A DNA stretch of 8,550 nucleotides, taken from positions 1-8,550 of the forward strand of contig JAFDAE010000144.1 of assembly GCA_019314005.1 (NCBI GenBank), given 5' to 3'. The position numbers were made by a program, and so were the translations under genes. The notes below the pieces were generated by a model. That model did no database searches, was not told the DNA's origin, and saw nothing but the letters and a program-made list of their open reading frames with translations. This DNA comes from Deltaproteobacteria bacterium (lineage in GTDB: Bacteria > Desulfobacterota > Desulfobacteria > C00003060 > C00003106). Below are positions 6,610-8,550 of this stretch, piece after piece. Each line of letters opens with the position of its first letter. Position 1 is the first letter of the stretch.

Positions 6610-6703
6610 GGTTTCGGGTTTCGGGTGTCAGGTGTCAGGTGTCAGAGGACAGAGGTCAGAAGGCAGGTGCTAACCCCTGAAACCCGAAACCTGACCCCCG
6701 ACC
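6610..6703. repeat. Heptamer-based inverted repeat upstream of the LOG gene
   Basis: Left arm units are GGTTTCG, GGTTTCG, GGTGTCA, GGTGTCA, GGTGTCA (6610-6644), followed by degenerate copies. Right arm units are CCTGAAA, CCCGAAA, CCTGACC, CCCGACC (6676-6703). GGTTTCGGGTTTC at 6610-6622 pairs perfectly with 6679-6691. The left arm lies in an open frame that extends the LOG frame upstream, but this is accidental. Confidence 0.8.
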
Positions 6704-6723
6704 CCCCTGTCAAAGGAAGGCAT

Positions 6724-7380
6724 ATGAATGTAGAAAAACAATATGTAATAGATTCCTTCAGCACAAAGGAATCGTGGCGCATTTTTAGAATCATGGCCGA
6801 ATTTGTCGATGGTATAGAATCGCTGAGCGAGATCTATCCGGCAGTGACTATATTTGGTTCGGCAAGAGTTGGTCCAAATGAAGAGGTTTATGAAAAAACA
6901 AAACAAATAGCTTCTCTTTTTGCAAAAGAGAATTTTGCCGTGGTCACCGGTGGTGGCCCTGGTACTATGGAAGCGGCTAACAAGGGGGCAATCGAAGCAG
7001 GGGGCGTATCGGTCGGCCTTAATGTTGGCCTGCCGTTTGAGGAAACCCCGAATCCCTACACCAACATTAGGGTCGATTTTAAGTATTTTTTTGTGCGCAA
7101 GGTGATGTTTCTTAAGTACTCTGTTGCATATATTATCATGCCCGGAGGATTCGGTACCTTGGACGAACTCTTTGAGGCCCTCACATTAATTCAAACAAAA
7201 AAGATCAAGCCGTTTCCTGTTATCCTGGTCGGTTCCGACTACTGGCAGGGCCTTATAGACTGGCTAAAAAATGAGCTCCTTGCAAACGGCAAAATAAGTC
7301 CTGACGACCTCGATATTATACAGATCATAGACGAACCGGAAGAGGTTTTAAAGACCGTAAAGCGAATCGTAATCGTATGA
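6724..7380 (+). CDS. LOG-family protein (TIGR00730-type Rossmann fold)
   Basis: A 218-residue protein with the LOG signature motifs: GSARV (45-49), GGGPGTMEAANKGA (76-89), the FFVRK segment (122-126) and PGGFGTLDELFE (140-151). Characterised members are phosphoribohydrolases that release the base from nucleoside 5'-monophosphates, including cytokinin activation in plants. Older annotations as lysine decarboxylase are wrong. The substrate here is unknown. The start is ATG 6724, chosen because AAAGGAAGG (6712-6720) lies just before it and because the upstream extension from 6595 only translates the heptamer repeat. The gene follows the selenoprotein gene by 150 bp. Its last codons overlap the transporter start as ATGA, which suggests coupled translation with the transporter gene. 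Confidence 0.93.
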   Translation: MNVEKQYVIDSFSTKESWRIFRIMAEFVDGIESLSEIYPAVTIFGSARVGPNEEVYEKTKQIASLFAKENFAVVTGGGPGTMEAANKGAIEAGGVSVGLNVGLPFEETPNPYTNIRVDFKYFFVRKVMFLKYSVAYIIMPGGFGTLDELFEALTLIQTKKIKPFPVILVGSDYWQGLIDWLKNELLANGKISPDDLDIIQIIDEPEEVLKTVKRIVIV

Positions 7381-8550
7381 TCAGGAAATTAAGTCCTCCG
7401 CAGCTGCTCGTCATAGCATTTTTGTTCTTAATTCTGCTTGGGTCGTTTATACTGAAACTCCCCGGCACTACTACCTCTGGACACATATCGTATGTAGACG
7501 CACTCTTTACTTCTACTTCCGCTGTTTGTGTAACCGGATTGGTAGTAAAAGACACCGGGGCAGACTTTACAGTATTAGGCCAGGTGATTCTTATCGTTCT
7601 AATTCAGTTGGGCGGACTGGGAATAATGACCTTCTCAACAATATTGCTGTATCTCTTGGGACGACAACCAACGCTCAGAGAACAATCGATCCTGCAGGAT
7701 ACCTTTTCCCATTCTCCGGTGCGTGACGTCCACCGATTGGTACTGTTAATTGTCGTATTCACCCTGTTGGTGGAGCTGATAGGAGCGATTGCCTATTTTA
7801 CCCATTGGATACGCGAATTCCCTTTGGGAAAGGCCCTTTTCTTTTCACTGTTTCATTCGATTTCAGCATTTTGCAATGCTGGATTCTGTCTTTTTTCGGA
7901 CAGCTTCGCAGGATACCGGGCCAATGGGATTATAAATGCAAATACAATAGTGCTTATTATTACCGGGGGAATAGGATTTTTGGTGCTGTTGGAACTCTAT
8001 GAGCGCTATGTGGTCAGAAAGAGGCCGCACGAAAAACCCCTTTCACTGCATACAAAGCTCACACTGATAACGACTGCTGTTCTAATAATTGCGGGGAGCG
8101 CGTTTTTTTTCTTTGTTGAACATGGCCAGATATTAGGTGATGTGTCCCCGTCACATAGTATCTTCATATCCCTGTTTCAGTCGGTAACAGCGAGAACCGC
8201 AGGATTTAATACGGTTGATTTCTCTCTTCTTTCAAATTCAACACTGTTTTTTTTCATTATCCTGATGTTTATAGGGGCTTCACCAGGCTCGTGTGGCGGG
8301 GGTGTTAAGACCACGACAGTTGCGGTTTTTTTTGCCGTTGTGCGATCAAGGCTGAGAGGGGAAGAGTATGTCCGTATTATGAATAGATCGATTCCAAACC
8401 AGTCGGTTGCAAGGACTGTCTCCGTGATAATTTCGGCAGTGCTTGTAATTGTTGTCATGACAATTGCCTTGTTACTGACGCAGGCCGGTTCCGCTCCGTA
8501 CGCAGAAAGTCGAGGGATGTTCCTTGAGTACCTCTTTGAAGCAGTATCCG
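7377..8550 (+). CDS. ktrB: KtrB/TrkH-type potassium transporter membrane subunit, partial
   Basis: The first 391 codons are present and the 3' end is beyond the window. The protein starts directly with the first membrane helix (LSPPQLLVIAFLFLILLGSF), as in KtrB. The selectivity filter segments are visible in order: TSAVCVTGL (47-55), SAFCNAGF (163-170), TARTAGFNT (271-279), with the fourth just beginning at FEAVS (387-391). The gate-loop motif GASPGSCGGGVKTTT (300-314) has Cys306 where I expect Thr or Ser. It would form the potassium (possibly sodium-coupled) path in the inner membrane and needs a cytoplasmic RCK-type subunit (KtrA/TrkA), which may be encoded just downstream. The ATG overlaps the LOG stop (ATGA) with no separate ribosome site, so translation is probably coupled. 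The KtrB-over-TrkH choice rests on the short N-terminus. Confidence 0.93.
   Translation, partial: MIRKLSPPQLLVIAFLFLILLGSFILKLPGTTTSGHISYVDALFTSTSAVCVTGLVVKDTGADFTVLGQVILIVLIQLGGLGIMTFSTILLYLLGRQPTLREQSILQDTFSHSPVRDVHRLVLLIVVFTLLVELIGAIAYFTHWIREFPLGKALFFSLFHSISAFCNAGFCLFSDSFAGYRANGIINANTIVLIITGGIGFLVLLELYERYVVRKRPHEKPLSLHTKLTLITTAVLIIAGSAFFFFVEHGQILGDVSPSHSIFISLFQSVTARTAGFNTVDFSLLSNSTLFFFIILMFIGASPGSCGGGVKTTTVAVFFAVVRSRLRGEEYVRIMNRSIPNQSVARTVSVIISAVLVIVVMTIALLLTQAGSAPYAESRGMFLEYLFEAVS

Noticed and set aside
6595..6723. Upstream extension of the LOG protein from ATG 6595
   Set aside because: The 43 extra residues translate the heptamer repeat, the ATG has no ribosome site, and ATG 6724 has a strong one.

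Overview
The window looks like a piece of an anaerobic deltaproteobacterial (Desulfobacterota-type) chromosome. This is inferred from the gene families (a LivK-type lipoprotein, a Uxx-star selenoprotein, a GerMN protein, an EF-G set apart from the ribosomal operons, a KtrB-type channel) and from the style of the intergenic repeats. No rRNA or other taxonomic marker is present, so the assignment is tentative.

Layout. Positions 1-845 (minus) hold a truncated branched-chain amino-acid-type substrate-binding lipoprotein. Its first 19 residues are the start of a response-regulator receiver domain. Positions 1007-1280 (minus) are the wreck of a PAS-type sensor kinase. Positions 1281-1858 carry no gene but at least three repeat families. 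Positions 1859-3421 (plus) encode an exported M48 zinc protease with TPRs. Its 3' end overlaps, tail to tail, the end of an EF-G gene (3366-5417, minus). Upstream of fusA on the same strand is a GerMN-domain protein (5620-6189). Between the two sits a 141-bp palindromic, MITE-like element with a perfect 8-bp target duplication.

The plus-strand cluster 6355-8550 begins with a 72-codon glutaredoxin-like selenoprotein. An in-frame TGA at its active site hides it from standard gene calling. It is followed by a LOG-family protein and by a KtrB/TrkH potassium transporter subunit that overlaps the LOG gene by ATGA and runs off the window. A two-armed repeat built of 7-bp units lies between the selenoprotein and LOG genes.

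The main points of interest are the selenoprotein and its possible SECIS hairpin, the 141-bp element inserted at a stop codon, the heptamer-based inverted repeats at three loci, and the receiver-domain scar fused to a lipoprotein gene.
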